Origin: an uncultured candidate division Zixibacteria bacterium
GTDB lineage: Bacteria; Zixibacteria; MSB-5A5; SM1-73
Length of the DNA: 58,270 nucleotides
Direction: 5' to 3'
Assembly (NCBI GenBank): GCA_903908285.1
Contig: CAIVRH010000018.1
Span: forward strand, 1-58,270
The notes below the pieces were generated by a model, which was given only the letters and a program-made list of their open reading frames with translations, did not search any database and was not told the origin of the DNA. Both the position numbers and the translations under genes were made by a program. Numbering within the stretch: position 1 is the first letter of the stretch; every line of letters starts with the position of its first letter. This document shows, piece after piece, positions 11,311-19,594 of the stretch.

Positions 11311-11573
11311 TATATAAAGTCATCGTCCACAAGCGAGCGGTTCGTTATTTAAAGAGACTACCTGAATCTCAAAGGCAGCGAATTAAAAAGTCTTTGAAAG
11401 AGTTGGAAGACGGGATTACCGATAAGGTTGACATAAAAGCAATGGCTGGAGAGTGGAAAGGATATTACAGAATGAGAATTGGGGATGCTCGAGTGATTTT
11501 CTGGATAGATAGAAAATTGAGAACAATTTATGTTGATCATATTGGTGCGCGAGGAGATGTATATAAAGAATAA
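11307..11573 (+). CDS. RelE/ParE-type toxin
   Basis: This 88-aa protein has the RelE/ParE fold pattern: MIYKVIVHKRAVRYLKRLPE at the start (strand, then two basic helices), GEWKGYYRMRIGDARVIFWI in the middle (the G-x-Y/W-R-x-R-x-G-D-x-R-v-i-f core near residues 48-67) and a final strand IYVDHIGARGDVY. RelE-like members cut mRNA in the ribosome; ParE-like members poison gyrase. The RxGDxRVIF and HIGARGDVY motifs favour a RelE-type mRNA interferase, but this is by eye. The catalytic basic residues R54, R56 and R61 appear intact, so the toxin is probably functional. It forms an ATGA-overlapping operon with the antitoxin. Confidence 0.88.
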   Translation: MIYKVIVHKRAVRYLKRLPESQRQRIKKSLKELEDGITDKVDIKAMAGEWKGYYRMRIGDARVIFWIDRKLRTIYVDHIGARGDVYKE

Positions 11574-11600
11574 TATCTTCTCGATCGGCAGCCGTTAAGC

Positions 11601-11719
11601 TCCGAGCACTGCTGGAGGTAAGATCAAATCCGGATTCAACTGAGTCAGGACTTTTTTGTTGACAAATCCGGCTTCAATTTATAATATTAGCTTCGATTGA
11701 GAATGATTATTATATTAAT
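11601..11719 (+). repeat. Terminator-promoter module, copy 2, with 5S tail
   Basis: Same order as copy 1: 5S-end remnant GAGCACTGCTGGA (11604-11616), hairpin TCCGGATTCA/TGAGTCAGGA (11629-11650), T-run, TTGACA (11659-11664), 17 bases, TAATAT (11682-11687). Aligned without gaps to copy 1 at a constant offset of 659 bases, about 90% identical; the promoter boxes are unchanged. Confidence 0.85.
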
Positions 11720-11772
11720 AAGGGAAATCCTTTTCACGTTGATTGGAGCAAAGGGAAAATAGGAGATGGTGT

Positions 11773-12774
11773 ATGCGTGATCTTTCTTCGATAGATAATA
11801 CAGAGCTTCAGTTGAGATTTATACAACTGTATGATTTCACGGACGATGCGCAATTTGAGATTCGCGAGGAGTTGAAGAGAAGGGGATTGGATAGCGAGGT
11901 GAGCTTAACAGGGTTTGTCGGGGAATTGCATGATGATATACTTAAGAAGATCGCCAGACGGCTTGACTGTTGTTCAGAGGGAATCAGAACCATCATATGC
12001 AACGAGATCAAAAACAATAGAGAAAATCTACTGAAGCATTTCCGTCAATTTCCGGAGCAATATCAAGTGGCTATCAAAATCCTGGGGATAAATCTTCCAA
12101 AATTGACGAACATTCCTGGGAAGCGAGTGACACCCGAATTGCTGGATCGTCCACCATGCCGTTTCTTGACCCAGCCTCTAAGAGGCAGAATCAGTATACA
12201 GCGACCCTTTCCAATGAGGTCATTATACACACTCGTAGGGTTTGGGGTAGGATACTTTTTGTTCACCTTATTTACAAGAAGTGCCTGGTATGGCATCGTG
12301 GGGGGGGGGTTGGGTGCTGGTGTAGGAACTTTGATTTCTTCGGTAAGATATCACGCAGTTCGACGCAAGGCAGTCGCTTACTGGAATGAATTGCTAAATG
12401 CAGACCCAGATAATATGGACGCGTTAATCCAGCGCGCAATGTGGCTACAAGGTACCGAAGAGGGTCATTTCGTCGACGAAGCAAAGGATTTGCTAGAGCG
12501 CGTCTTGTGCAAAGTTCCCAACCACCGTGATGGTATCCTTATGCTTGCCATAGGCTTGATGAACTCAAACGATCCACATGCTGCAGTTGCTTTACTCCGC
12601 CCATGGGTTGAAGTAAATAGTGATTTCTGCGGGGAAGCAGTTTACGCTGAGGCACTGGAAAAGGTCGGTAACTTTTCCCAAGCGGTCTACCATTATAGAC
12701 AGATAGTTAATTCACTCCCGGACGACGATGAAAAGAAAAGGATCGACGTTTTTCTAAGGAAACACGGTGCGTAA
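11773..12774 (+). CDS. Membrane-anchored TPR-like protein
   Basis: It is 333 aa from the ATG at 11773, which has AGGAGATGG upstream; a TTG at 11743 is in frame but less likely. Residues 1-130 are a soluble helical region (IDNTELQLRFIQLYDFTDDAQ, short of any known domain). About residues 155-190 are hydrophobic with glycine (SLYTLVGFGVGYFLF and GIVGGGLGAGVGTLI), probably one or two membrane segments. Residues 200-333 look like three TPR units (NADPDNMDALIQRAMWL, VPNHRDGILMLAIGLM, AEALEKVGNFSQAVYHY). The function is unknown; a membrane scaffold is plausible. The gene follows the second terminator-promoter module. A run of ten Gs (12300-12309) lies within the membrane segment and could slip. Confidence 0.75.
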   Translation: MRDLSSIDNTELQLRFIQLYDFTDDAQFEIREELKRRGLDSEVSLTGFVGELHDDILKKIARRLDCCSEGIRTIICNEIKNNRENLLKHFRQFPEQYQVAIKILGINLPKLTNIPGKRVTPELLDRPPCRFLTQPLRGRISIQRPFPMRSLYTLVGFGVGYFLFTLFTRSAWYGIVGGGLGAGVGTLISSVRYHAVRRKAVAYWNELLNADPDNMDALIQRAMWLQGTEEGHFVDEAKDLLERVLCKVPNHRDGILMLAIGLMNSNDPHAAVALLRPWVEVNSDFCGEAVYAEALEKVGNFSQAVYHYRQIVNSLPDDDEKKRIDVFLRKHGA

Positions 12775-12819
12775 ACTGTATGCTGCAGATGTCTTCATTT
12801 GTACGTCAATGCGAAAATT

Positions 12820-12961
12820 TCACCGGGGTAATAGCGAGTGGGAAACACTTGTTCCCATTCCGAACACAGAAGTTAAGCCTCTCTGCGTCGATGGTACTGG
12901 TCGGGTAACCGTGTAGGAGTCCTTCGCATGCGCTCAGGATAAAATGCGAACGCTGCCGGGA
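12820..12961 (+). pseudogene. Interrupted 5S rRNA copy
   Basis: From 12837 on it follows 5S closely (GTTCCCATTCCGAACACAGA, AGTTAAGCCTCTC, CGTCGATGGTACT). At 12920-12948 it carries 29 extra bases in place of AGTAG, at exactly the joint used in the copy at 10704-10787, and beginning with the same 26 bases; it then ends AACGCTGCCGGGA. The insert can form a hairpin, TTCGCAT/ATGCGAA (12923-12929 with 12944-12950). The 5' arm has lost most of its pairing to the 3' end, so it is unlikely to make a working 5S. Confidence 0.85.
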
Positions 12962-12970
12962 GTAAATTAA

Positions 12971-13006
12971 ATCCTGATCCAATTGGATCGGGATTTTTTT
13001 GTTGAC
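12971..13006 (+). terminator. Terminator directly followed by a -35 box
   Basis: Perfect 10-bp stem ATCCTGATCC-AATT-GGATCGGGAT (one T-G), T-run to 13000, then TTGACA at 13001-13006 region. It has the same terminator/TTGACA junction as the two modules upstream, but with a different stem and a weak -10 (ATTAAT). Confidence 0.8.
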
Positions 13007-13059
13007 AACTTGAAGCACTAAAGCATTAATTAAGCTCGAATGGGTTGCATGAATGCCCA

Positions 13060-13085
13060 GACGAGCGGACGCTCCCGTCTGGGGG
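13060..13085 (-). repeat. Repeat R2, inverted copy
   Basis: GACGAGCGGACGCTCCCGTC followed by TGGGGG is the reverse complement of the block at 1266-1291. With its left flank it forms a palindrome CCCAGACG...CGTCTGGG. Confidence 0.7.
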
Positions 13086-13113
13086 CACGTCCGTGCGAAC
13101 GCTACAAATAAAC

Positions 13114-13455
13114 ATGAACAAAATCAACTGGTCAAAGAGCGAGAAGGCGGCAGCGAGACGGGCTTTTGATACTGCCTATAAGAGAGAATGTGATGCAATA
13201 ATAGCGAAGCTCAAAGAGATGATCTCGAAGGCTACAGAGCCGGAGCATATCTGGCAAATTCACGATTATCTTGACAAGCAACAAAAAAACATAAACGATA
13301 AATATGATTATAGATATTCCGTTTTAATCTTAATATTCGCTCGTCTACTATCGGAGGATTGGCTGAAGAAGAGCGATCTCGAAGGACTCGGGGAAGACAA
13401 GATCAAGAAGATAGAGAAATTAGCCAAAAGAGTGTCAGGAGCAGAGGGCTCCTAA
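13114..13455 (+). CDS. Conserved helical hypothetical protein
   Basis: It is 113 aa from the ATG at 13114 (MNKINWSKSEKAAARRAFDT). The longer frame starting upstream runs through repeat R2 and is rejected. The protein is fully helical and highly charged, with KRECDAIIAKLKEMISKA, WQIHDYLDKQQKNINDKYDY and LIFARLLSEDWLKKSDLEGL as its conserved-looking blocks. I recall similar short proteins in many bacteria without assigned function. There is no membrane segment. No clear ribosome site is visible, so the start rests on the loss of sensible sequence upstream. It is the last gene after the third terminator/TTGACA junction. Confidence 0.6.
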   Translation: MNKINWSKSEKAAARRAFDTAYKRECDAIIAKLKEMISKATEPEHIWQIHDYLDKQQKNINDKYDYRYSVLILIFARLLSEDWLKKSDLEGLGEDKIKKIEKLAKRVSGAEGS

Positions 13456-13537
13456 TTAAACCTCTCCCCCATTTTCCCACTATCCACATTTGTGGAGAGG
13501 GAGATTTGAGGGAATGAGGTTTTTTCGGAAGAAAGAC

Positions 13538-13801
13538 ATGAAAAAGAAAAAGCCCTGGCTGGCGGCAATTTTGAATCTCCTCCTTCCCGGAATTGGTTTT
13601 GCCTATTTGGGTTCAGTCCCTCTTATAGTGGCGGGTATTACACTTTTTGTTTCCAACACTGTAATTGATATAATATATCTCAAGTACACTATGGGGATGG
13701 CTGAACGACCTTCATTTTGGGTGTTCTCCATATTAGTTAATCTGGCATTAGCGGTGATCACATTTGTCCTCACCAAAAGCCGGAATAAAAATATACCATA
13801 A
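13538..13801 (+). CDS. Small TM2-like membrane protein
   Basis: The protein is 87 aa from the ATG at 13538 (MKKKKPWLAAILNLLLPGIG), with GGAAGAAAG upstream; an ATG at 13514 is an alternative. It has three hydrophobic segments (about 7-24, 28-48 and 60-80) separated by short loops, with the opening KPWLAAILNLLLPGIGFAYL, a pattern typical of TM2-domain or DUF5683-like small membrane proteins. It sits in the inner membrane. The role is unknown; such proteins are often next to accessory genes. It is likely co-oriented but independent of the upstream gene. Confidence 0.6.
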   Translation: MKKKKPWLAAILNLLLPGIGFAYLGSVPLIVAGITLFVSNTVIDIIYLKYTMGMAERPSFWVFSILVNLALAVITFVLTKSRNKNIP

Positions 13802-13818
13802 CTTAATAGTCTTTCATT

Positions 13819-13853
13819 GTCCGAAAGTCCTAAAAGGATATTTCGGACCTACC
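13819..13853. repeat. Palindromic repeat R3, copy 1
   Basis: GTCCGAAAGTCCTAAAAGG followed by ATATTTCGGACCTAC. Other copies: 21034-21065, 27240-27273 and a short one at 22275-22300. The arms GTCCGAAA/TTTCGGAC are inverted. Confidence 0.75.
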
Positions 13854-14059
13854 GATTTCGGACATACCCCTCGCCAAAAATGGCGAATAAAAGATGCCCG
13901 CAGAAATAAAGTTTTCTTACTTAATTTCACTCTAATCCAGGAACTCTAGGAAAGTTCTTACGTAAAATAAATAAAGTAAAGGGGCAAAGCGGAGGAGTAG
14001 GGAATGATTAATTGTTAACAGATAAACTTAAATCTCATTACATAACAAGGAGCGGATCT

Positions 14060-16801
14060 ATGTTGAAAAAGATCTACCTGGCAGCACTTATAATTTGTGT
14101 TGTCATGCTTTGGGCTATTGCGGCATTCCCGCAGGAATTGCCCAAAATCGCATTTGAGAAGTTCACCCTCAAAAACGGTCTGCAGGTGATTTTGCACGAG
14201 GATCATTCGGTTCCCATGGTTGGCGTTAACATCTGGTATCATGTCGGCTCCCAGAACGAAAAGGAGGGCCGTACCGGTTTTGCCCATCTTTTTGAACACA
14301 TGATGTTCCAGGGGTCCGAACACATGACAGAGAATTTTGATGTAGTCTTTGAACGTATCGGGGGGAACAACAATGGCTCCACCACCGAGGACCGAACCAA
14401 TTACTGGGAGAATATTCCCAGCAACTACCTGGAGGATGCACTCTGGATGGAGTCGGACCGGATGGGCTTTCTTCTTCCCGCTATGACCCAGGAGAGATTG
14501 GATAACCAGAAGGATGTGGTGAAAAACGAACGTCGCCAAGGTGTGGAAAACGAACCCTATGGTAAAGTGTGGCCCCTGTTAGCCGAAACGGTCTTTCCCA
14601 AAGGCCATCCTTACTCCTGGCCGGTGATCGGCAGCCAGGAAGACTTAAGCCGAGCTTCCAAAGAAGATGTCGAGGATTTCTTCAAATCATACTACACTCC
14701 GAACAACGCCAGTTTGTGTATTGCCGGAGATTTCGATCCTAAAATTGCCAAAGCTTTAGTGGAAAAATACTTTGGTGACATCCCGCCCGGACCCCCGGTA
14801 GACCGGGTTAAAACTTGGATTCCAAAATTTGAGGGGGAAAAACGGGTGTTGGTGGAGGACCGGGTCTCTCTCCCCCGTATCTATATAGTTTGGACTACCC
14901 CGGAATTGTTCGCCCCCGGCGATGCGGAACTGGATCTGTTGAGTAATATCCTAAGTGAGGGAAAAACCTCCCGGCTTTACAAATCGCTGGTGTACGATAA
15001 ACAGATCGCTCAGGATGTAAGCGCTTTTCAATATTCCCGGGAACTGGCCGGAGTATACATGATAATTGCAACCGCCAAAGAAGGACATACTTTGGATGAA
15101 TTGCAAAAAGCTATAGATCAAGAGATCGAATTGGTCAAGCAAAAAGGCGTAACGACTGCCGAGCTGGAGCAAGCCAAAAACAATTACGAAGCCAATTTCG
15201 TCCGGCAGTTGCAGAGGATCGGCGGATTCGGAAGCAAATCGGACAGGCTGAATGAATACAATATACGGTTGGGTGACCCGGATAAATTCCAGTGGGATTT
15301 GAATCGCTACCTGCTGGCAACGACCGAGGGCGTGCGATCGATGGCTCTTCAATATCTGGGAAAAGACCGGTTAGTGCTCTCGGTGATACCGCGACCCGAT
15401 CTGGAGGCTGAAAGTACTTATGTTGTTCGAACCTCCGAACCCAAACCGACCGCAGAACGCTCCTTCAATCCCCCCCAGATTCAGAAGGCGAAATTGGCCA
15501 ATGGCATGGAGGTCTTGGCGGTGGAAGATCATAAACTACCTTTAGTGGCGATCTCCCTGGTGATCAAATCCGGATTTTCCGCCGATCCCAAGGAACGCCC
15601 CGGGACTGCCAGTTTGACATCCGAGCTGTTGGACGAGGGGACCACCACCCGTACTGCTCTGCAGATAGCGGACGAAACCAAAAAATTGGGGGCAGACCTG
15701 GGTACCGGCAGTTCATCCGATGCCAGCACCATCACCCTGAACGTTTTGAAAAAGTATTTGGATCAGGGCTTGAATCTGATGAGCGACGTGGTGATAAATC
15801 CCATCTTTCCCAGTGAAGAATTGGAGCGCCAGCGCCAGATCTACTTAGGTCAGATCAAACAGGAGAATATGGAGCCGTTCACCAGCGCTCTCAAACTCTA
15901 TTACCGGACTCTGTATGGTTCGGACCATCCTTACGCTCAACCCTATACCGGGAGCGGCACCGAGGCTTCGATCAAAGCGCTGCAGAAGGATGATCTAAAG
16001 AAATACTACGAGACCTACTATCACCCCAACAATGCCACCATCATCCTGGTGGGTGATATTACCATGAAAGAGATTCTACCCAGGCTGGAGACAGTTTTCA
16101 AGGCGTGGAAACCGGAAGATATCCCGGCAATGACCGTTCCACCGGCAGTTCCCCTTACCAAGACCAAAATTTATCTTATCGATAAGCCGGGAGCAGCCCA
16201 ATCGGTGGTAATAGCGGGCAATCTGGGTATCCCACGCAGCTCACCGGACTATTACGCCATACAGGTAATGAACAATGTCCTGGGCGGGATGTTCAGCAGC
16301 CGTATTAACTCCAACCTGCGTGAAGAGAAAGGCTACACCTATGGTGCTTTTTCGTTTTTCTCTACCAATATATTCCCGGGGGCATTTGCCACCTATGCGC
16401 CGGTCCAAAGCCAATTTACCAAGGAAACCGTGGTTGAGATGGAAAAGGAACTCCGGGGAATATGTGGTCAGAAGCCTTTGACCGCAGAGGAACTTCAGAG
16501 AAGCAAGGACTATCTGGTAAAAAGCTATGCCCAGAAATTTCAATCCTTCGATCAAATTGCCGGACAGATCGCCACGCTGGTGACGTTTAACCTGCCGGAA
16601 GATAACCTACAGCGGTATGTACCTTCCGTTACAGCAGTCGATGCCAACGCAACGGCTGAGGTGGCAAAAAAATATATTCACCCGGATGCACTGCTTTATG
16701 TAATCGTGGGGGATGTATCCAAGATAGAGCCGGGACTGCGTGAATTGAATATCGGGGAAATTAGTTATCTGGATAGTGAAGGGAATCCGATAACCCGGTA
16801 G
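14060..16801 (+). CDS. Double-domain M16 zinc peptidase (pitrilysin/insulinase family)
   Basis: The protein is 913 aa from the ATG at 14060, which has AAGGAG upstream. It has a Sec signal peptide (residues 1-23). The first M16 half carries HLFEH at 76-80 and, 76 residues on, E157 in KNERR: this is exactly the HxxEH-x76-E zinc site. The second half lacks that motif (SELLDEGTTTR in its place) but has the RExxGxxY substrate motif, LREEKGYTYG. So one chain holds an active and an inactive half, as in pitrilysin-like enzymes, acting in the periplasm on peptides or processed membrane proteins. A terminator follows. Two separate genes at 42-45 kb split the same two roles. Confidence 0.93.
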   Translation: MLKKIYLAALIICVVMLWAIAAFPQELPKIAFEKFTLKNGLQVILHEDHSVPMVGVNIWYHVGSQNEKEGRTGFAHLFEHMMFQGSEHMTENFDVVFERIGGNNNGSTTEDRTNYWENIPSNYLEDALWMESDRMGFLLPAMTQERLDNQKDVVKNERRQGVENEPYGKVWPLLAETVFPKGHPYSWPVIGSQEDLSRASKEDVEDFFKSYYTPNNASLCIAGDFDPKIAKALVEKYFGDIPPGPPVDRVKTWIPKFEGEKRVLVEDRVSLPRIYIVWTTPELFAPGDAELDLLSNILSEGKTSRLYKSLVYDKQIAQDVSAFQYSRELAGVYMIIATAKEGHTLDELQKAIDQEIELVKQKGVTTAELEQAKNNYEANFVRQLQRIGGFGSKSDRLNEYNIRLGDPDKFQWDLNRYLLATTEGVRSMALQYLGKDRLVLSVIPRPDLEAESTYVVRTSEPKPTAERSFNPPQIQKAKLANGMEVLAVEDHKLPLVAISLVIKSGFSADPKERPGTASLTSELLDEGTTTRTALQIADETKKLGADLGTGSSSDASTITLNVLKKYLDQGLNLMSDVVINPIFPSEELERQRQIYLGQIKQENMEPFTSALKLYYRTLYGSDHPYAQPYTGSGTEASIKALQKDDLKKYYETYYHPNNATIILVGDITMKEILPRLETVFKAWKPEDIPAMTVPPAVPLTKTKIYLIDKPGAAQSVVIAGNLGIPRSSPDYYAIQVMNNVLGGMFSSRINSNLREEKGYTYGAFSFFSTNIFPGAFATYAPVQSQFTKETVVEMEKELRGICGQKPLTAEELQRSKDYLVKSYAQKFQSFDQIAGQIATLVTFNLPEDNLQRYVPSVTAVDANATAEVAKKYIHPDALLYVIVGDVSKIEPGLRELNIGEISYLDSEGNPITR

Positions 16802-16839
16802 AACAATTTTAGCTAAGCGGACTGAATATAAACTATAAA

Positions 16840-16866
16840 GGGTGGGGGTTAAATCCCCACCCTTTT
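16840..16866 (+). terminator. Terminator of the M16 gene
   Basis: GGGTGGGG, loop GTTAAAT, CCCCACCC, then TTTT. Confidence 0.85.
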
Positions 16867-16913
16867 ATCTTGATCTTTAACGGGTAATCTTTCTTGTTGT
16901 CAAATATTAAAAA

Positions 16914-17390
16914 TCACTCCTGTTTGTGCTCCTCTACCTCGATTTGAACCACCCGGTAGGAAATCCTCACCTCCAAATAGGCAAAGACCGTCCCGGCGAA
17001 TACAAACCCGGTTCCGATCAAAAAGAGTATCAGGGTAAATATGTCACTTCTTAAAATCCATCCTAAGTCTTTTACCGCAATGGAAAGCGAAGCCAGGAGA
17101 AAAAATATCATTCCGGCATAAATGCTCAAAATGGAATCTTTGTCCAAGCGTGCTCTGTTCAAAAGACCACCGATTTGCTTTTCGATACTGTTTAGTCTGC
17201 TCTGCTGGAATTTATTCATTTGATCCTGGAGTTTCAGCTCCCTTCTTTCTTCGGTCAACTCCCGCAGACGGGTAATGATGTTGGAGAATTTGTTTTGCAA
17301 TCCCAAAAGGAAAAGGCCGCAGGCCGATAGCATCACCACCGGCGTCAGCATATCGCTGATGAATTTGGTTACCTCGATATTTTCAAACAT
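16914..17390 (-). CDS. DUF2721 membrane protein
   Basis: This 158-aa protein fits DUF2721: an N-terminal membrane segment (about 13-32, MLTPVVMLSACGLFLLGLQN), then a charged segment (FSNIITRLRELTEERRELK) that is the family's most characteristic stretch, then two more hydrophobic segments (about 90-106 and 116-138). It lies in the inner membrane; the biochemical role is unknown. It follows the phosphoesterase gene by 38 bases and is likely the last gene of a three-gene minus-strand unit with it and the PorV-like gene. GGAG lies upstream of the ATG. Confidence 0.85.
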   Translation of the reverse strand: MFENIEVTKFISDMLTPVVMLSACGLFLLGLQNKFSNIITRLRELTEERRELKLQDQMNKFQQSRLNSIEKQIGGLLNRARLDKDSILSIYAGMIFFLLASLSIAVKDLGWILRSDIFTLILFLIGTGFVFAGTVFAYLEVRISYRVVQIEVEEHKQE

Positions 17391-17428
17391 CTGTTTCTCC
17401 TTTAATCCAAAGAATTCGCAAATGAATC

Positions 17429-18628
17429 TTAATTGCTATCCTGGTGCATCAACTCGATCACCACGATATCCGGAGGCGCCAGAAAACGAATGGGCGGTCC
17501 CCAGGTTCCCGCTCCCCGGCTCACATATAATATGGAATTGTGGGGAAGAATCAAGCCTCCTTCATCCGTGGGATAAACCAATTTGGTGACTAAGCTGAAA
17601 GGAAAAATCTGCCCCTTATGTGCATGCCCGGATAGCTGCAGATCGAAAAGCCCGATCGCCTCTTTATCGACCAGGGGACGGTGTTTGAGATATAAGATAA
17701 ATTGATCTTTAGGCAACGGGGAAAGTAAATCCTTTTCGGATTCTCTTTTGGAATGATCGAAGGATCTGCCAGCGGGATCATCCACCCCTACGATATCAAT
17801 GATTCCCGGAATGATGTGCCTCTCCCCTCTTAACATGGTAAATCCGGCATCCTGGGTGAACTTGAGTGCCTTGGTAATTCCGGCAAAAAATTCGTGGTTG
17901 CCGGTTATGGCAAATTTCCCGTATCTGGGATTGATCTCCTGGAAAAGCTTTATTAACCCGGAGAGATTATACATCTCTCCGTCGACCAAGTCGCCGGTGG
18001 ATACCAGTATATCCGGATTTTCCTTCCGGACTTTTTCCAGAATGTTCTCCAGCTTTTTTTCCCCGACCATCACCCCCAGATGAATATCGGAAATCTGTAC
18101 GATTTTAAGCCGACCGACCTCTGCAGAAATCTTGGGAGTTTTGATAGTGAACGTCTCGGTGCGGATATTCCATGCCTCAAAGTAGCCATAAATGGTTATG
18201 ATGGTGGACAGCGAAAAAGGGATGAGAAAATAGACTAAGGGCAAATGGGTAAGGCCGGAAACGTCTCTTTTACCGATTAATCCGCCTAGGTTAACCAGTA
18301 AACGCAACAGATCGATGACAATGGAGGAAAAGAAGAATAGTACTATAAAACCCATCCAAGTGTAACCGACATAAGCCAGCGGGGTTCCGAGCCATTCCCA
18401 TCCCGGCTTCTCGAATATCCGCACCAGAATGGGGGCAAATAGCATCAGGAGCAGGAAGAGTGAAACCCCAATACTGGACCAAGTACCAAAGGAAAAAGCC
18501 GCTTTTGCCTTCACAAACATGTAGGTATGAAGGCCGCCGTAGAGTAGAATGAAGATCAATATAAATAGAGACATAAAGAATAAGTAACGTTTTCGGTTAG
18601 ATTGCTCGACTTTGGATTCTTGAGCCAA
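17429..18628 (-). CDS. Membrane metallophosphoesterase (YkuE/YaeI-like)
   Basis: The protein is 399 aa. Four hydrophobic segments fill residues about 15-150. The catalytic domain then shows the calcineurin-like metal sites in order: DIHLG (D181, H183), GDLVDGE (D213), GNHEFF (N244, H245), KHRP (H316) and GHAHKGQ (H335, H337). All ligands for a two-metal site are present. Relatives cleave phosphoester bonds of lipid-linked or UDP-sugar substrates such as UDP-diacylglucosamine; the exact substrate here is unknown. The start is a TTG placed right after the stop of the PorV-like gene, with AAGGAGAGGA upstream, so the two are translationally coupled. Confidence 0.92.
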   Translation of the reverse strand: MAQESKVEQSNRKRYLFFMSLFILIFILLYGGLHTYMFVKAKAAFSFGTWSSIGVSLFLLLMLFAPILVRIFEKPGWEWLGTPLAYVGYTWMGFIVLFFFSSIVIDLLRLLVNLGGLIGKRDVSGLTHLPLVYFLIPFSLSTIITIYGYFEAWNIRTETFTIKTPKISAEVGRLKIVQISDIHLGVMVGEKKLENILEKVRKENPDILVSTGDLVDGEMYNLSGLIKLFQEINPRYGKFAITGNHEFFAGITKALKFTQDAGFTMLRGERHIIPGIIDIVGVDDPAGRSFDHSKRESEKDLLSPLPKDQFILYLKHRPLVDKEAIGLFDLQLSGHAHKGQIFPFSLVTKLVYPTDEGGLILPHNSILYVSRGAGTWGPPIRFLAPPDIVVIELMHQDSN

Positions 18629-19471
18629 TTATTCCGATCCTCTCCTTCCCCAGCTATACGAAAAACCGATCTTATGGGTGTTGCCCAAAATGGAGTGATT
18701 CAGATAGGCATAATCAAAGACAAATTCATTCCAAATCAAACCCATGCCAAAAGCGTAACGAGCGGGCGAAGTCTGAATGCCGAATCGTAAAGGCAGATTT
18801 TTCAAGAGACAGATCTCCTGTCCCAGATGGAACTGTTCCTTGTATCTGTCCTCGTAAGTGAGATCAAGAAACAAAGATGCCTCCGGAAATGGAAATACGG
18901 TCAGACCCAGACAATAATTGGCGGGAATATCACTGGAGTTTTCAACCAAGTGCGGCTGATTGATATTTTTGGTTGCAATACCCAGCCGGAGTTTTTCATT
19001 AACCTTATAGGCGGATCCGATATCTACGGAAAATGAGGAAAGAGCGTTATATGCCGGTGAAAAGGAAACCCGCATGTACTTAAGATTGGAGCCAAAAGAA
19101 AGCTTATCCCCTATCCGGTATGCCAATGCCAAATTCAGCACATTCTCCTGATAATAATCCCTCTTTCCGAACACATAAAACCCTGCTCCAAATGCAAACT
19201 TATTGTAAGGAAAAGCCAGATATATTTCCTTCTCCGAAAGCTCATCCAAATCATATAATCGGGAGAGGCTGGCTTGGATTCCCTTCTGCTGAAGAAATCC
19301 CAATGCGCCGGGATTGATCTGCATTATGGATGGCTCATCCGCCGATGCTGCCGAGGCGCCGCCCAGGCTTAAGACTCTGGCGCTTGAGCCGTAGTTATCG
19401 AACGCTGCCCAAGCGGAGCACGTCCATATCAAACTTAACATGAAAAAGAATATTCCTCTAAATATAATCAT
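18629..19471 (-). CDS. PorV/PorQ-like outer-membrane beta-barrel protein
   Basis: The protein is 280 aa from the ATG at 19471, where a signal peptide begins (MIIFRGIFFFMLSLIWTCSA); the longer frame upstream runs through repeats. It opens with the family signature SSARVLSLGGASAASADEPS and INPGALGF (compare ARAIGMGDAFL and YYNPAGL in the copy near 57 kb), followed by many alternating amphipathic strands as in FadL-like barrels. Members of this family act in the outer membrane, some with type IX secretion. No ribosome site is obvious. It is the first gene of the unit with the phosphoesterase and DUF2721. Low identity to the second PorV in the window argues for a different role. Confidence 0.8.
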   Translation of the reverse strand: MIIFRGIFFFMLSLIWTCSAWAAFDNYGSSARVLSLGGASAASADEPSIMQINPGALGFLQQKGIQASLSRLYDLDELSEKEIYLAFPYNKFAFGAGFYVFGKRDYYQENVLNLALAYRIGDKLSFGSNLKYMRVSFSPAYNALSSFSVDIGSAYKVNEKLRLGIATKNINQPHLVENSSDIPANYCLGLTVFPFPEASLFLDLTYEDRYKEQFHLGQEICLLKNLPLRFGIQTSPARYAFGMGLIWNEFVFDYAYLNHSILGNTHKIGFSYSWGRRGSE

Positions 19472-19594
19472 TTCATGAGTGCCGGAAATCGGAGCTTTAA
19501 ACCGCAGAAGCCCCGCATAGCGGGATCTCCGCTTCGCTACGACAAGCTTCTGCACTCCGAATACACTTTCTTGGAACGTTTTAGAGGTTTACCC

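Noticed and set aside
12300-12309. Frameshift at the ten-G run
   Set aside because: The frame is intact across the run as given, and the protein is sensible on both sides, so I treat the gene as whole.
12820-12961. A second working 5S gene
   Set aside because: It has 29 extra bases in a paired region and its 5' end no longer pairs with the 3' end.
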